NCBI GenBank assembly: GCA_041392165.1
Contig: JAWKMN010000002.1
Location: 310,001 to 374,000 of the forward strand
From: Arenibacter sp041392165
Lineage (GTDB): Bacteria; Bacteroidota; Bacteroidia; Flavobacteriales; Flavobacteriaceae
Reading direction: 5' to 3'
DNA: 64,000 bases
Positions 17,900 through 27,504 of the stretch are shown here, piece by piece. The position numbers were made by a program, and so were the translations under genes. Each line of letters begins with the position of its first letter. Position 1 is the first letter of the stretch. The notes under the pieces were generated by a model. That model was not told where the DNA came from and did not search any database. It was given only the letters and a program-made list of their open reading frames with translations.

Positions 17900-18660
17900 A
17901 TGCGGTTATCTTTGATATTTATCTTTGCCATTGTTTTCTTGGGGTGCTCCCAAGAAAGGGAGTTTTCCAATGTGGAACCTTCCTTGGACAATATTTTGGA
18001 AACAGGACTGCCCTCCAACAATTCCGGTGATTCGGCCGGACCACATTTAAATGAATCGGGAACATATACTTATTTGGCTTTGGGGGATAGTTATACCATT
18101 GGTGCCGGCGTTACTAGTGAAGAAAGCTTTCCCATTCAATTAAAGGATAGATTGGAGCAGGGTTTAAATGTAAAGGTCAATACCGAATAATAGCGGTTAC
18201 TGGATGGCGTACAGACAATTTAAAGGATGCTATAGACCGCGGAACCTTGTTGTCTTCCTACGATTTGGTAAGCCTGTTGATTGGTGTCAATAACCAATAT
18301 CAAGGCAAGCCATTTGGCGTATATACCCAAGAATTTCCATTATTACTGGAACGTGCAATTTCCCTAGCTTATGGCAACCCTAAAAATGTTGTTGTTATTT
18401 CCATTCCGGATTATGCGTATACCCCTTTTGGGGAAGGTAGAAATACCGATAAAATTTCTAAGGAAATTGATGAATACAATGCCTTTGCGGAAGCTACAGC
18501 CCTTCAAAAAGGGGTGCCATTTGTAAATATTACGGACATAACACGGGATGGATTGGTTGTCCCCGAATTGGTCGCAGGGGATGGTCTACATCCATCAGGA
18601 GTGGCTTATAAGCGATTTGTGGATGAAATATATCCGGTAGTGCTACCTATTTTTGAATAA
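17900..18660 (+). pseudogene. SGNH/GDSL-type esterase lipoprotein, frameshifted
   Basis: The first frame starts at 17900 with a lipoprotein signal (IVFLGCSQE, lipobox Cys) and reaches the block I motif LALGDSYTIGAG, which carries the catalytic Ser. It ends at a stop at 18188-18190. The missing continuation (IIAVTGWRTDNL, then LIGVNNQYQG block III, and GDGLHPSG with the catalytic Asp-His) is in the -1 frame from about 18187 to 18660. Reinserting one A at GAATAATAG (18185-18193) restores a single protein of about 253 residues. It is either a real inactivating mutation or a sequencing error. The active product would be an envelope-bound esterase or acylhydrolase. Confidence 0.8.
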
Positions 18661-18831
18661 CAATGTTTGCCTTTTGGTCATTTGGGCAATCATAAATCAG
18701 GATATTTTCTTTTTTTAATATAACCTGTAGGCCGTAATTAGAAGTAACGGCTAACATTACATGTTTCCTCTACCAATAACTTTAAGTACATTTATACCTT
18801 TCAAATCCCCTCCATAAAAAATATACTATAA

Positions 18832-20568
18832 ATGTCCGATAAAAAAGTTAGTATTCTTACCGCTTTCAAAACTATAATTTGGCCAAGGCGAAATTTGGTT
18901 TTTATGGGCCTGATTCTGATCGTCATCAGCAATGCAGCAAATTTTGTAGGTCCAATCTCTCTAAAATATTTTATGGACAGTGTTATTCCCAACAAGGATA
19001 TGGACATGCTCAAAATATTGGTCGGGTTGGTAATACTATCCATTTTGGTACGTGCGGTAACCTCGTTTTTGTTGACAAAAATTTTGAGTGTGCAGGCGCA
19101 ATACCTGATCTCTGAGCTTAGGGCCCAGGTACAGAAAAAAGTACTCTCGCTCCCGATCCGTTTTTTTGACAATGCAAAATCAGGGGCTTTGGTCTCCCGT
19201 ATCATGTCGGATGTGGAAGGGGTCCGCAACCTAATAGGAACAGGATTGGTCCAATTGGTAGGGGGAAGTATTACGGCAATAGGTGCTTTGGCCTACATGT
19301 TGTGGATTAGTCCGTCAATGACCTTCTTTACCTTTATCCCATTGGCCATTTTTGCATTTATAGCTTTGAAGGCCTTTAAGGTGATAAGACCTATTTTTAG
19401 AAATCGGGGAAAAATAAATGCCGAGGTTACCGGTAGGCTTACAGAAACCTTGAGCGGAATTAGGGTCATCAAAGGCTTTAATGCCGAAGAGCAGGAGACC
19501 AAGGTTTTTGAGGGCGGGGTGGAGCTGTTGTTTCAAAATGTAAAAAAGAGCCTTACGGCAACCGCTTTTATGACCAGTTCGGCCACTTTTTTAATCGGAA
19601 TTGCCACTACCGGAATAATGGGAATAGGGGGGTATAAAATTATGTACGAAGACTTGAGCTTGGGAGATTTTTTGTCCTTTACCTTTGTTTTGGGCATCAT
19701 GATCGCACCCATTGTGCAAATGAGCAATATAGGGAGTCAACTTACAGAGGCGCTTGCCGGTCTGGATCGTACGGAAGAACTAATGAATATGGCCCCGGAA
19801 GCCAATGAAGGGGAAAGAACCATAGTTTTGGATAAAATAAAGGGGGATATTGCTTTTAAGGATGTTTCCTTCGCTTACGAAGAGGATAAGGATGTATTGC
19901 ACAACGTTAGTTTTGAAGTGAAGTCGGGCAATGTGGTGGCCTTGGTGGGTAGCTCCGGCTCAGGAAAATCTACCATAGCCGGTTTGGCGGCAACTTTTCT
20001 CAATCCCTTGTCGGGAACCATTACCTTGGATGGTCAGGATATTTCCAAGGTAGACCTAAGTAGTTATCGTCAATACCTTGGGGTTGTGTTGCAAGACGAG
20101 TTTTTGTTTGAAGGGACTATAAGGGAAAATATAATGTTCCCGAGGCCAAATGCAACAGAGGATGAAGTGATAAAGGCCGTTAAGGCCGCTTATGTGGATG
20201 AGTTTACCGATAGGTTCGAAAATGGATTGGACACACTTATCGGGGAACGCGGAGTGAAGCTTTCAGGTGGACAGCGACAACGTATTGCAATTGCCAGGGC
20301 CGTTTTGGCCGATCCAAAAATATTGATTTTAGATGAGGCCACCTCCAATTTGGATACGGAAAGTGAAGCCCTGATTCAAAAAAGTTTGGCCACCTTGACC
20401 GAAGGAAGGACTACTTTTGTGATTGCCCATAGACTGAGCACTATAAGAAAAGCCGATCAAATTCTTGTAATTGAAAATGGTCGCATTACTGAAAAGGGTA
20501 CACATGACGAACTAATTGCAAAAGAGGGGCGATACTATAATCTATTTACCTATCAGGCCAGGATTTAG
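18832..20568 (+). CDS. ABC transporter, fused permease and ATP-binding protein (MsbA-like)
   Basis: A 578-residue ABC half-transporter. The N-terminal ABC_membrane domain (about 1-310) has six transmembrane helices. The nucleotide-binding domain has Walker A VGSSGSGKST (about 371-380), signature LSGGQRQR (about 477-484), Walker B ILILDEAT (about 495-502) and the H-loop IAHRLST. It works as a homodimer exporter for lipid, lipopolysaccharide or drugs. In Bacteroidota such single MsbA-like genes are annotated as lipid or multidrug exporters, but the substrate cannot be read from the sequence. Confidence 0.93.
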   Translation: MSDKKVSILTAFKTIIWPRRNLVFMGLILIVISNAANFVGPISLKYFMDSVIPNKDMDMLKILVGLVILSILVRAVTSFLLTKILSVQAQYLISELRAQVQKKVLSLPIRFFDNAKSGALVSRIMSDVEGVRNLIGTGLVQLVGGSITAIGALAYMLWISPSMTFFTFIPLAIFAFIALKAFKVIRPIFRNRGKINAEVTGRLTETLSGIRVIKGFNAEEQETKVFEGGVELLFQNVKKSLTATAFMTSSATFLIGIATTGIMGIGGYKIMYEDLSLGDFLSFTFVLGIMIAPIVQMSNIGSQLTEALAGLDRTEELMNMAPEANEGERTIVLDKIKGDIAFKDVSFAYEEDKDVLHNVSFEVKSGNVVALVGSSGSGKSTIAGLAATFLNPLSGTITLDGQDISKVDLSSYRQYLGVVLQDEFLFEGTIRENIMFPRPNATEDEVIKAVKAAYVDEFTDRFENGLDTLIGERGVKLSGGQRQRIAIARAVLADPKILILDEATSNLDTESEALIQKSLATLTEGRTTFVIAHRLSTIRKADQILVIENGRITEKGTHDELIAKEGRYYNLFTYQARI

Positions 20569-20586
20569 TAGTTAACATTCCAGGTA

Positions 20587-21369
20587 ATGAGAATAAGTTT
20601 ATATTTTTTATTTTTAATCGGGAGCACTCTGGTTGGCAATGGTCAAGAGCTGCCATCGGAAAATATTTCTTATTTAAGGGGGGCATTGGTGAGGGGGGAC
20701 AGCACACGTGCAGCCTTATCCCTAATATTTACGGGCGATCAATTTGGGGATGGTGCCAAACACATACGAAAAATCCTTAAAAAGGAACAGGTGCTGGCTT
20801 CCTTCTTTTTAACGGGAAACTTTTATAGTAATCCAAAATTTACCAGAACTATAAAAAAGCTTCACGGGGATGGCCATTATTTGGGAGCACATTCCAACAA
20901 GCACCTTTTGTATTGTGATTGGGAGCAAAGGGACAGCCTCTTGGTTTCAAAACAGGAATTTACACAAGATCTCTTGGAGAATTATGGGAAGATGAAAGAA
21001 TTTAACATTGGGGAGGAAGACGCCCGCTATTTTCTCCCACCCTATGAATGGTATAACGATAGCATTGCCAAATGGACGGGAGATATGGGGCTGAAATTGG
21101 TAAACATGACCCATGGAACCTTGTCCCATGCGGATTATACTACCCCTGATATGAAAAACTATAGGTCGAGTGCCGAAATTTTCCAGCGTATCATAAAGTT
21201 TGAAGAGCATAATACAACGGGCTTAAACGGGTTTTTACTATTAATGCATATGGGTACGGATGTTTCCCGTACGGACAAGTTATACCATTACTTGGAGCCC
21301 TTAATTGAACATTTGAAAAAAAAGGGCTATCAATTGCAGCGTATTGAAAGTTTACTTGAGGACAATTAA
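20587..21369 (+). CDS. Secreted polysaccharide deacetylase (NodB-like)
   Basis: A 260-residue exported protein with a signal peptide (about 1-19). The NodB homology domain shows LIFTGDQFGDG (motif 1; Asp51, altered from the usual TFDDG), ASFFLTGNF, and the zinc motif HSNKH (His102, His106). Later LPPYEWYN and LLLMHMGTD match motifs 3 and 5. Such enzymes remove N- or O-acetyl groups from cell-wall or dietary polysaccharides. The gene begins 18 bases after the ABC exporter gene. The changed motif 1 leaves the base Asp uncertain. Confidence 0.85.
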   Translation: MRISLYFLFLIGSTLVGNGQELPSENISYLRGALVRGDSTRAALSLIFTGDQFGDGAKHIRKILKKEQVLASFFLTGNFYSNPKFTRTIKKLHGDGHYLGAHSNKHLLYCDWEQRDSLLVSKQEFTQDLLENYGKMKEFNIGEEDARYFLPPYEWYNDSIAKWTGDMGLKLVNMTHGTLSHADYTTPDMKNYRSSAEIFQRIIKFEEHNTTGLNGFLLLMHMGTDVSRTDKLYHYLEPLIEHLKKKGYQLQRIESLLEDN

Positions 21370-21504
21370 GGGCAATATAGTTATATTTAAGTTTTATAAT
21401 ATAATCCCCTTTTCTATGAAATGAGCCATAACAAATCTTGATATCAACCGATATGTTTAATGGCGAATTCCATCTGACCTTTAAAAAACAATAAATTTGA
21501 ACAG

Positions 21505-23295
21505 ATGAAACGATTAATCTTTTTGTTTTTGGCCCTTGGACAAATCCTTATGGGCAACGAAACTGCCCAAGGCCCTTTTATTAGGATCAATCAGTTGGGG
21601 TATTTGTTGGATGAACACAAAAAAGCTATTGTTTTTTCAAATGACAGGGTAAATGAAGCGTTCCAGTTGATTAATGATAAGGACAAGGTGGTAGCTACTT
21701 TAAGGCCAAAACCATCTGAAAAGGAAGGGTGGGGTACGTTCAAAAATTATTATGAACTGGATTTTTCACACGTTGCCATTAAGGGAACTTACTTTATACA
21801 GGGCAAAAAGACCAAATCACGCTCGGGTCTATTTAAGATCGGAAACGAGGTTTATGTACAAAAACCGGAGGTCTTATTGGAGTTTATGCGCCAGCAACGT
21901 TGCGGATACAATCCTTATTTTGATATGGTATGCCATCAAAGGGACGGGCGTTCGGCTTATGGCCCTATGCCGGATGGAACATTTGTAAATGCCTCCGGAG
22001 GTTGGCACGATGCGGGCGATCAGCTGAAATACTTGATTACCGGAAGTTATGCCACGGCCCATATGTTAATGGCCTATGAATTATACCCCGCTGCTTTTGA
22101 GGATCGGGTAAACGCCTTGGGCCAACCAGGGCCGAATGGCATTGCAGATGTTTTGGATGAGGCCAAATGGGGTTTGGACTGGATTTTAAAATTACACCCC
22201 GAATCCAATCAATTGATTCATCAAATTGCGGATGATCGTGATCATATAGGTTGGAAAATGCCGGATGAGGACATGTCGGACTACGGATGGGGCAAGAATA
22301 GCTATAGGGTAGCTTATTTTGCTACCGGAGAGCCCCAAGGCCTTAACAAATACAAAAGTGAGGCCAACGGTGTTTCCAATTTAGCGGGACGTTCTGCCGC
22401 TGCACTGGCCTTGGCATCAAGAATTTGGTTACGCGATGTAAAGGATTCCGTCTTTGCGCAAAATTGTTTGGCCGCAGCCAAATCCCTATATGATTTGGGA
22501 AGGAAGAAGGAGGGTTTCCAGCAGGGAAATTCATATGGGGCCCCTTACAGATATTCGGAAAAAACTTGGGCGGACGACATGGAGTGGGGTGCTGCAGAGC
22601 TTTATAAGAGTACGGGGAACAGTAGTTATCTGAGGGAGGCTAAGGAGTATGCCCTTAAGGCCAATACGGTATCTTGGACGCCTATGGATTCAGTAGGGCA
22701 TTATGAATATTATCCGTTTGTCAATTTGGGCCATTTTGCCCTCTATGATCAGGTAGATGATGATTTTAAAAATACCTTGGCCGCTTATTACAAAAGTGGT
22801 TTGGAGGATAATTTGAAAAGGGCATCCAAAAATGCCTATAATATTGGTGTCCCCTTTATCTGGTGTTCCAATAATTTGCTAAGCAGCCTAATTACACAGG
22901 GAATTCTTTATGAAAAAATGACCGGTGATAAAAGTTACCACCCATTTTTGGTAGAACAACGGGATTGGCTTTTCGGTAGAAATCCTTGGGGAACCTCTAT
23001 GTTTACCAAAATACCGGAAAATGGGGAGTATCCTGTGGACGTGCATACCAGTACTTGGGCGCTGACCAAAAAGGAAGTTGCCGGGGGGCTGGTAGATGGG
23101 CCGGTCTATGCCTCCATTTTTAATTCCCTAAAGGGCTTGCGTATGGACAATCCGGACGAATTTGCACCCTTTCAGAATAAATTTGTGGTGTACCATGATG
23201 ATATCGGGGATTATTCTACCAACGAACCTACTATGGATGGCACTGCCGGATCCATAATCATGATGGCCCATTGGGCGGACCAAAGCAAAAATTAG
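21505..23295 (+). CDS. Glycoside hydrolase family 9 protein (endoglucanase-type)
   Basis: A 596-residue exported enzyme with a signal peptide (about 1-21). An N-terminal immunoglobulin-like CelD_N domain (FIRINQLGYL, about 25-110) is followed by the (alpha/alpha)6 GH9 barrel. Diagnostic motifs: GGWHDAGDQLKY (about 165-176, catalytic base Asp), VDVHTSTW near 510 and DYSTNEPTMDG (about 569-579, with the catalytic acid Glu). GH9 enzymes cleave beta-1,4-glucans, and some act as exo-glucosaminidases. No polysaccharide-utilisation SusC/D pair is adjacent. The preceding polysaccharide deacetylase is the only related neighbour. Confidence 0.93.
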   Translation: MKRLIFLFLALGQILMGNETAQGPFIRINQLGYLLDEHKKAIVFSNDRVNEAFQLINDKDKVVATLRPKPSEKEGWGTFKNYYELDFSHVAIKGTYFIQGKKTKSRSGLFKIGNEVYVQKPEVLLEFMRQQRCGYNPYFDMVCHQRDGRSAYGPMPDGTFVNASGGWHDAGDQLKYLITGSYATAHMLMAYELYPAAFEDRVNALGQPGPNGIADVLDEAKWGLDWILKLHPESNQLIHQIADDRDHIGWKMPDEDMSDYGWGKNSYRVAYFATGEPQGLNKYKSEANGVSNLAGRSAAALALASRIWLRDVKDSVFAQNCLAAAKSLYDLGRKKEGFQQGNSYGAPYRYSEKTWADDMEWGAAELYKSTGNSSYLREAKEYALKANTVSWTPMDSVGHYEYYPFVNLGHFALYDQVDDDFKNTLAAYYKSGLEDNLKRASKNAYNIGVPFIWCSNNLLSSLITQGILYEKMTGDKSYHPFLVEQRDWLFGRNPWGTSMFTKIPENGEYPVDVHTSTWALTKKEVAGGLVDGPVYASIFNSLKGLRMDNPDEFAPFQNKFVVYHDDIGDYSTNEPTMDGTAGSIIMMAHWADQSKN

Positions 23296-23341
23296 TTCTC
23301 GGTTTAGGGAAATAGGCCATAAAAATACTGGGGATTACCTT

Positions 23342-23671
23342 CTAACTCTCTGGGGCCAACTCCACTTCCAGGCCTTCCAGATCCTCTGTGATATGGATTT
23401 GGCAACCTAGGCGACTGTTGTCCTTTACATGGAAAGCTTCTGCCAGCATGGCATCCTCATCATCCGACATCTCCGGTAATTGATGGTCAGATTCTATATA
23501 ACATTGGCAGGAGGCACACATGGCCATGCCGCCACATATCCCTATGGTACCCTCGGGGGCAAGTTCATAGGAACGAACTATCTCCATAAGGTTCATATTC
23601 ATATCCGTGGGTGCGTCTACCTCGTGAACAACCCCATCCCTGTCCTTAATTTTTATTTTAACATCGCTCAT
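23342..23671 (-). CDS. Adrenodoxin-type [2Fe-2S] ferredoxin
   Basis: A 109-residue electron carrier. The cluster ligands have the adrenodoxin/vertebrate pattern C-x5-C-x2-C...C: Cys46, Cys52 and Cys55 in ICGGMAMCASC, and Cys90 in SRLGCQIHI. Cys57 is an extra residue. The acidic patch SDDEDAMLAE (69-78) is where partner reductases bind in this class. It lies on the same strand as, and downstream of, the ferredoxin reductase gene, which is probably its partner. Confidence 0.93.
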   Translation of the reverse strand: MSDVKIKIKDRDGVVHEVDAPTDMNMNLMEIVRSYELAPEGTIGICGGMAMCASCQCYIESDHQLPEMSDDEDAMLAEAFHVKDNSRLGCQIHITEDLEGLEVELAPES

Positions 23672-23795
23672 GCCAGAAATATTGTTTTTTTGCCAATAGC
23701 CAGCAAATTTAAGGGATTTTACTCGATAATCGAGATTTAAATGCTTCGACGCTTGTGTCGAAATCTAAAAATAAAGTTCCTTTCAATGCTTTGTG

Positions 23796-23813
23796 TCCCA
23801 ATAGCTATCGGGA
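23796..23813. repeat. Near-palindromic repeat of flavobacterial type
   Basis: TCCCAATAGCTATCGGGA is one mismatch away from a perfect palindrome (TCCCGATAGCTATCGGGA). I recall this palindrome as being abundant in Flavobacteriaceae genomes. It lies in the gap between the ferredoxin and ferredoxin reductase genes, which also holds two small hairpins (CTCGATAATCGAG; TTCGAC with GTCGAA). Confidence 0.4.
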
Positions 23814-23853
23814 TTGCCCTAAGGCAGTTTACTTTGGGATTTGGCTGTTTTTT

Positions 23854-24912
23854 TTAATCAATGGACTTTACTACTGCCTTGGGAGCCTCTTTTTTGCTGC
23901 CATCAAAGCCGGATACACCACCTACGGTGGTATACTTCATAACATATTTTTTGTCCGGGAAAATGCGCTGGTAGGCGCTTTGGCACATTAGGGTCGCCTC
24001 ATGGAAACCGCAAAGGATCAATTTTAGTTTTCCGGGATATGTATTCACGTCCCCAATGGCATATATGCCTGGAATATTGGTCTGATAATCGAAGGTGTCT
24101 ACCTTTATGGCATTCTTTTCAATTTCCAGTCCCCAATCCGCAATAGGCCCTAATTTGGGCGAGAGCCCGAACAAGGGGATAAAATAATCTATTTCCTTGG
24201 TAATTTTCTCTTCTTCGTCGCCGGTTTTGTTGATTACCACGGCCTCTAATTTCCCGGATCCCTTTAAGCCTACCACTTCTGCAGGGGTAATAAGGTTTAT
24301 TTTTCCCAGATTTTTTAGGGATTGTACTTTCTCAACAGAATCCAATGCACCTCTAAACTCATTTCTTCTATGTACCAAAGTTACTTCCGAGGCAACATCG
24401 GCCAAAAAAATACTCCAATCCAGGGCAGAATCGCCTCCCCCGGCAATCAGCACTTTTTTATTGCGATATAGTTCCGGATCTTTTATAAAATAGGCAACGC
24501 CCTTGTCTTCATAATCCTTTATTCTATCTATCAGTGGCTTTCTGGGTTCAAAACTGCCAAGACCGCCGGCAATGGCCACGATTGGGGCATTATGTTGGGT
24601 ACCCTTGTTGGTGGTTACCAAAAAGGTGCCATCTTCCAATTTTTCAATGGTATTGGCCCGCTCTCCGAGAGTAAACCCCGGTTGGAACGCCTTTATCTGT
24701 TCCATTAGGTTATTGACCAGGTCGCCGGCCAAAATTTCAGGGAAACCGGGAATATCGTAAATAGGTTTCTTAGGATAAATTTCGGAACACTGCCCGCCGG
24801 CTTGGGGCAGGGCGTCTATTAAATGGCATTTAAGCTGTAATAGTCCAGCCTCAAAAACCGCAAAAAGTCCGGTAGGGCCTGCACCTATAATCAGAATATC
24901 TGTTTTAATCAT
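23854..24912 (-). CDS. Ferredoxin--NADP+ reductase (thioredoxin-reductase-like)
   Basis: A 352-residue flavoprotein of the bacterial TrxR-like FNR type. The FAD motif is ILIIGAGPTGLFA (about 5-17) and the NADPH motif is VLIAGGGDSALDW near 155-167. The CxxC of thioredoxin reductase is absent, as expected for ferredoxin reductases. GIYAIGDVNTYPGKLKLI is the C-terminal FAD-binding segment. It transfers electrons between NADPH and the adjacent [2Fe-2S] ferredoxin. It is part of a minus-strand group with nfu and mrp genes for Fe-S cluster supply. Confidence 0.93.
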   Translation of the reverse strand: MIKTDILIIGAGPTGLFAVFEAGLLQLKCHLIDALPQAGGQCSEIYPKKPIYDIPGFPEILAGDLVNNLMEQIKAFQPGFTLGERANTIEKLEDGTFLVTTNKGTQHNAPIVAIAGGLGSFEPRKPLIDRIKDYEDKGVAYFIKDPELYRNKKVLIAGGGDSALDWSIFLADVASEVTLVHRRNEFRGALDSVEKVQSLKNLGKINLITPAEVVGLKGSGKLEAVVINKTGDEEEKITKEIDYFIPLFGLSPKLGPIADWGLEIEKNAIKVDTFDYQTNIPGIYAIGDVNTYPGKLKLILCGFHEATLMCQSAYQRIFPDKKYVMKYTTVGGVSGFDGSKKEAPKAVVKSID

Positions 24913-24982
24913 GGAAAAAATGAACTTAAAATAGCTATAGGGCTATAAAGGGAATAGAGTATTGTTTATAAAAAAAATCAGG

Positions 24983-25225
24983 TTATTGGCCTACATTTAT
25001 AACCTCCTGTATCTGTGGGGCATATTTTTTTATGGTCATTTCCACGCCGCTCTTTAGGGTCATCTGGTTTACCGAACAGCCTATACAGGCCCCTTCCAAT
25101 TTTACCTTGACCGAATTGTCATTGTCTATGGAGATCAGGGAAATATCCCCTCCATCACTTTGTAAAAAAGGTCGGATTTCCTCCAATGCCTTTTCAACGT
25201 TATTTTTAAGTTCAATAGATGTCAT
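24983..25225 (-). CDS. NifU-like Fe-S cluster carrier (Nfu domain)
   Basis: An 80-residue stand-alone Nfu domain. The cluster ligands are ACIGCSVNQMTLKSG with Cys47 and Cys50 (CxxC). It assembles or transfers [4Fe-4S] clusters as a homodimer. Its start is 3 bases after the stop of the Mrp ATPase gene on the same strand, so the two are co-translated and likely act together in Fe-S cluster loading. Confidence 0.93.
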   Translation of the reverse strand: MTSIELKNNVEKALEEIRPFLQSDGGDISLISIDNDNSVKVKLEGACIGCSVNQMTLKSGVEMTIKKYAPQIQEVINVGQ

Positions 25226-25227
25226 AA

Positions 25228-26370
25228 TTACTTCTTTTTAACAGCTGAACAACCTGCCATTGTAGTTATTTTAATAGCCTCCGTTGGAGGTAAGCTTTTG
25301 TTTCTATCCACTACTTCCCGAACCACATTTTTAGTAATTTCCTCAAAAGCGGCTTCAATGGCCGTTGCCGTTTGAAGTGCCGCCGGCCTTCCTACATCAC
25401 CGGCTTCCCTAATGCTTTGTACCAAAGGGATCTCCCCCAAAAAAGGAACATTTAAATCATCTGACAAATGTTTGGCACCTTCTTTTCCAAAAATATAATA
25501 TTTATTGTTGGGTAATTCCTCCGGTGTAAAATACGCCATATTTTCTATTATTCCCAATACGGGTACATTTATAGAGTCTTGTTGGAACATGGCCACACCT
25601 TTACGGGCATCTGCCAAGGCTACCTCCTGTGGGGTACTTACTACCACTGCACCTGTTATTGGTAAGGATTGCATAATGCTCAAATGTATGTCCCCGGTGC
25701 CGGGAGGAAGATCCAATAGCATAAAATCCAACGCTCCCCAATGGGCATCAAAAATCATTTGATTGAGCGCTTTGGCGGCCATAGGGCCTCTCCAAATTAC
25801 CGCCTGATTGGGTTGGGTGAAAAAGCCTATGGAAAGGAGTTTTACGCCATAACTTTCTATGGGCTTCATTTTGGATTTCCCTTCAACATTGGTTGCCAAG
25901 GGTTTTTCTTGGGCAACATCGAACATGATGGGCATGGAAGGACCATAAATATCCGCATCCAATAGGCCTACTTTGAAACCCATTTTAGCTAAGGTCACGG
26001 CCAAATTTGCTGTGACCGTGGATTTTCCTACCCCACCTTTTCCGGAAGCGACCGCAATAATATTTTTAATCCCTGGGATAGGTTTCCCCTTTATTTCATT
26101 AACTTTGGGCTTGGCGGCCGGTGCGTCCACTTTTACATTAACGGTAATTTTGGCCTTGTTGTACACCTTGTTGTGTATTACCTTCAAAATTTCAACTTCC
26201 GTTTTCTTTCGCGCCTGTAAACTTGGGTTGGAAATGGTAATATCCACAACTACCTCATCCCCAAAAACCATAATATTTTTAACCGCACCGCTCTCTACCA
26301 TATTTTGTCCTTCTCCGGGAACAGTAATGTTTTCAAGGGCCTTAAGTATATCTTTTTTGTCTAATTTCAT
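25228..26370 (-). CDS. Mrp/NBP35 family Fe-S carrier ATPase
   Basis: A 380-residue ApbC/Mrp-type P-loop ATPase. The N-terminal MIP18/DUF59 domain (about 1-80) is followed by the deviant Walker A AVASGKGGVGKSTVT (107-120, with the double Lys of the SIMIBI class), then LLDADIYGPSMP and LLDLPPGTGD. A C-terminal CxxC for cluster binding is not obvious; a lone Cys is in TMAGCSAVKKK at the end. It transfers [4Fe-4S] clusters. Operon with nfu. Confidence 0.93.
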   Translation of the reverse strand: MKLDKKDILKALENITVPGEGQNMVESGAVKNIMVFGDEVVVDITISNPSLQARKKTEVEILKVIHNKVYNKAKITVNVKVDAPAAKPKVNEIKGKPIPGIKNIIAVASGKGGVGKSTVTANLAVTLAKMGFKVGLLDADIYGPSMPIMFDVAQEKPLATNVEGKSKMKPIESYGVKLLSIGFFTQPNQAVIWRGPMAAKALNQMIFDAHWGALDFMLLDLPPGTGDIHLSIMQSLPITGAVVVSTPQEVALADARKGVAMFQQDSINVPVLGIIENMAYFTPEELPNNKYYIFGKEGAKHLSDDLNVPFLGEIPLVQSIREAGDVGRPAALQTATAIEAAFEEITKNVVREVVDRNKSLPPTEAIKITTMAGCSAVKKK

Positions 26371-26527
26371 CCTAAACCATTCTTATTCAGTCATTATTAA
26401 AACTGATTCTAAATTACAAAGATAGGGCTTAGGAGCGAGATTAGGAAGGAAGGTAATTGAAAAGTAAAATATAGCAATAAGTATCCTTTATAGGTTGCGA
26501 TGTATCCTTGGTTATAGGTACTTATAA

Positions 26528-26872
26528 TCAGGAAAATTGCTCTAACTCCCGCCAGGGGTCCCAAAAGAGATTTTCAAAATCCACAATCTGGTTATCCACC
26601 ACCTTTATTCCTTCATTTTCCAATAATTGCTGCATTAAATGGGCGCCTTCAAAATGATGTTTTCCAGTTAAAAGCCCTTTTCTGTTAACTACCCTATGCG
26701 CAGGGATATCCCCAATTTTATGGGCGCCGTTCATGGCCCACCCTACCATTCTGGCACTTCTGGCGGTTCCTAAATATTTGGCAATGGCACCATAGGAAGT
26801 AACCCGCCCATATGGTATTTGTCTGGCCACCAAATATACTTTTTCAAAGAAGTTCTTGTTTTCGGGCTTCAT
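26528..26872 (-). CDS. Alkyltransferase-like protein (MGMT family, Cys replaced)
   Basis: A 114-residue single-domain member of the MGMT family. Family motifs IPYGRVTSYGAIAKYLG and MVGWAMNGA are present, but the active-site PCHRV is PAHRV here (Ala58), so it cannot accept alkyl groups. This is the hallmark of alkyltransferase-like (ATL) proteins, which flag O6-alkylguanine for nucleotide excision repair. Its start is next to the LysE gene stop. Confidence 0.92.
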   Translation of the reverse strand: MKPENKNFFEKVYLVARQIPYGRVTSYGAIAKYLGTARSARMVGWAMNGAHKIGDIPAHRVVNRKGLLTGKHHFEGAHLMQQLLENEGIKVVDNQIVDFENLFWDPWRELEQFS

Positions 26873-27501
26873 TAGGTATAAAAAATACGAATTAGGGTAA
26901 TTACCAATAACAGCAACATTAAGGCACTTAGAATATAATTGGAATTTTTAGAAAATCCATTGTTTTTGGTCTCCAATTTGGTAAAGTACACGGTGTATAG
27001 GTAGAGTACCGTAAAAGTGCCACATCCCGCGGCGAGGATAAAGGTGGCTATATCACGGAATTGGAATTGTATCCATCCGGAAGCGTTCCACATGGCGTTC
27101 AATCCACTGTAATAAGGTATGGTCAATAAATTAACCGCCGCCAACAACATGCCTTTAAAGAAACTATTTTTCTTGCTTACCTTGACTATTTTGGGTCTGT
27201 TCAATTTTTTTTTCTTGGCTTTGACAAAGAAGTAGACGGCAAAAAAGGCAAAGACGATAAGGGCTATTTTTAAGAGCAGGTCTATGATCTCCGGGTTTCT
27301 GAATAGAAATTTGGAAATCAGTACAGAAATATAGGCCTGAACAATGATCATGCTGGACACCCCCAGACTAAAAATAATACCGTTGGTCTTGCCCTTTTCC
27401 ACACTTATCTTGGCGGCGTTCATATTTAACAACCCTGGTGGTACCGTGGCCATGAATGCAGCTGAAAAGGTAGCAAAGAAAAGGGTAAGTAAATGCTCCA
27501 T
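26872..27501 (-). CDS. LysE family translocator
   Basis: A 209-residue membrane protein with about six hydrophobic helices. The N-terminal region TVPPGLLNMNAAKISVEKG resembles the PGP-containing first-helix motif of the LysE/RhtB amino-acid exporter family. Substrate unknown. It shares one base with the ATL gene and lies 3 bases downstream of trmB, so the three minus-strand genes are probably one transcript. Confidence 0.82.
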   Translation of the reverse strand: MEHLLTLFFATFSAAFMATVPPGLLNMNAAKISVEKGKTNGIIFSLGVSSMIIVQAYISVLISKFLFRNPEIIDLLLKIALIVFAFFAVYFFVKAKKKKLNRPKIVKVSKKNSFFKGMLLAAVNLLTIPYYSGLNAMWNASGWIQFQFRDIATFILAAGCGTFTVLYLYTVYFTKLETKNNGFSKNSNYILSALMLLLLVITLIRIFYT

Positions 27502-27504
27502 GGG

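Noticed and set aside
21492..21499. TAAATTTG as the GH9 promoter
   Set aside because: It ends 5 bases before the ATG, which would require a leaderless transcript; it may be chance in A+T-rich sequence.
23755..23991. Plus-strand open frame between ferredoxin and ferredoxin reductase
   Set aside because: It runs into the reductase gene on the other strand and has no recognisable protein features.
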